Below, piece by piece: positions 42,109 to 42,439 of a DNA stretch of 42,439 bases (position 1 is its first letter; every line of letters starts with the position of its first letter). The DNA is from JALYZC01 sp963725645 (lineage in GTDB: Bacteria; Actinomycetota; Thermoleophilia; Solirubrobacterales; Solirubrobacteraceae), in assembly GCA_963725645.1 (NCBI GenBank), contig CAVRZD010000001.1:1-42439 (forward strand). Direction: 5' to 3'. The translations under genes were made by a program, and so were the position numbers. The notes under the pieces are model-generated. The model saw only the letters and a list, made by a program, of their open reading frames with translations, was not told where the DNA came from and did no database searches.

Positions 42109-42439
42109 CTACGCGGCCTTGTAGCCGCGGTTGGCCTTGACGGCCGCGCCGTCGCTGACGAGCTTGGTGAGCGTGGTCGAGACCGTTGGGCGATCGATGC
42201 CCGTACTACCTCGGCCACGTCGCCCGCGGTCTTGGGCGCGTCCCTAATCGCCTCGAGGATGAGGCGGCGGTTGTCCACCTGGGGCGCGACTCGTGGGCGT
42301 GCGCGCCGCGCCGCGGCGCCCACGGCCCCCGCTGCGGTTGGCCGAGCGACTGCGGCCGGTGCCGGGCTCGATCGCCTCGAGCCGCGCGATCGCAGTCCGC
42401 AACTGCTCAGCCTCATCGACCAGTGGCGCGAGCTGCTGC
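42109..42439 (-). pseudogene. Winged-helix DNA-binding protein, frameshifted, runs off the window
   Basis: Read from the window edge on the minus strand: a coiled coil (LVDEAEQLRTAIARLEAIEP), a basic Gly/Arg linker, then in a second frame APQVDNRRLILEAIRDAPKTAGDVAEVV, and in a third frame GIDRPTVSTTLTKLVSDGAAVKANRGYKAA with TAG at 42109-42111. Two indels (near 42290 and 42200) break the gene. The wing-helix pattern resembles MarR-like HTH proteins and is related in style to the intact gene at 9782. Sequence error is an alternative to decay. Confidence 0.65.

Noticed and set aside
41974..42439. Plus-strand frame FDDARTDLRRSEPEADALLARQRALAVMGDTT...
   Set aside because: Runs antisense through the winged-helix gene to the window end; no start context and no domain.
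1..42439. CRISPR array
   Set aside because: No regularly spaced repeat array seen; the only regular repeats are the 11-bp-period heptamers and the 19-bp tandem pair.

Overview
The window is very GC-rich DNA with GTG/TTG starts, genes overlapping by ATGA/GTGA, and small proteins of a kind I associate with soil actinobacteria of the class Thermoleophilia (Solirubrobacter/Conexibacter-like). That placement is an inference from composition and gene style. No ribosomal RNA or complete tRNA is present to confirm it.

Layout. (1) 1-4337, minus strand: an operon behind a cobalamin (B12) riboswitch, encoding a secreted DUF4430-type protein, a DUF4430 lipoprotein, EcfT and an EcfA ATPase. It looks like a vitamin B12 capture and ECF uptake system. 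The second ATPase half, at the window edge, carries two compensating indels. (2) 4595-12430: accessory DNA with small membrane proteins, an IS630 element inserted exactly in the CTAG target duplication of an IS701 element, a frameshifted tyrosine integrase, a few small regulators, an excisionase-type HTH protein and two tRNA-like scars. (3) 12612-36726, plus strand: a complete, undamaged extracellular contractile injection system (eCIS, phage-tail-like particle). A SARP-type regulator is followed by a gene-free stretch with three direct repeats at 11-bp period. Then come sheath, tube, chaperone, a Pro/Ala-rich protein, tail cap, AAA+ ATPase, hub/tube adaptor, LysM, gpD-like hub, gpV spike, PAAR-like tip, gp25, two baseplate-J proteins, tail protein I and a DUF6519/beta-helix protein. 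Two DUF4157 (eCIS-core) cargo proteins end the operon. Nearly all genes overlap by 4 bp, so this is very likely one transcript, closed by a hairpin over the last stop codon. There is no capsid, portal, terminase, lysis or recognisable tape-measure gene. (4) 36778-42439: a VOC-protein scar, a two-gene cassette with a caspase/gingipain-like His-Cys protein (DUF6345-like), an alpha/beta hydrolase, a decayed IS110 element with a structured leader, and a frameshifted winged-helix gene at the edge.

How it works together: the SARP regulator probably drives the eCIS operon. The particle would be built from sheath and tube on a baseplate of gp25, two J proteins, tail protein I and the hub/spike/tip, with the ATPase assisting, and would deliver the two DUF4157 proteins. 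The first of these carries a secreted phospholipase A2-like motif and an OmpA-like C-terminus, which makes it a credible lipid-attacking effector. The flanking mobile elements and broken genes contrast with the intact 24-kb eCIS block.
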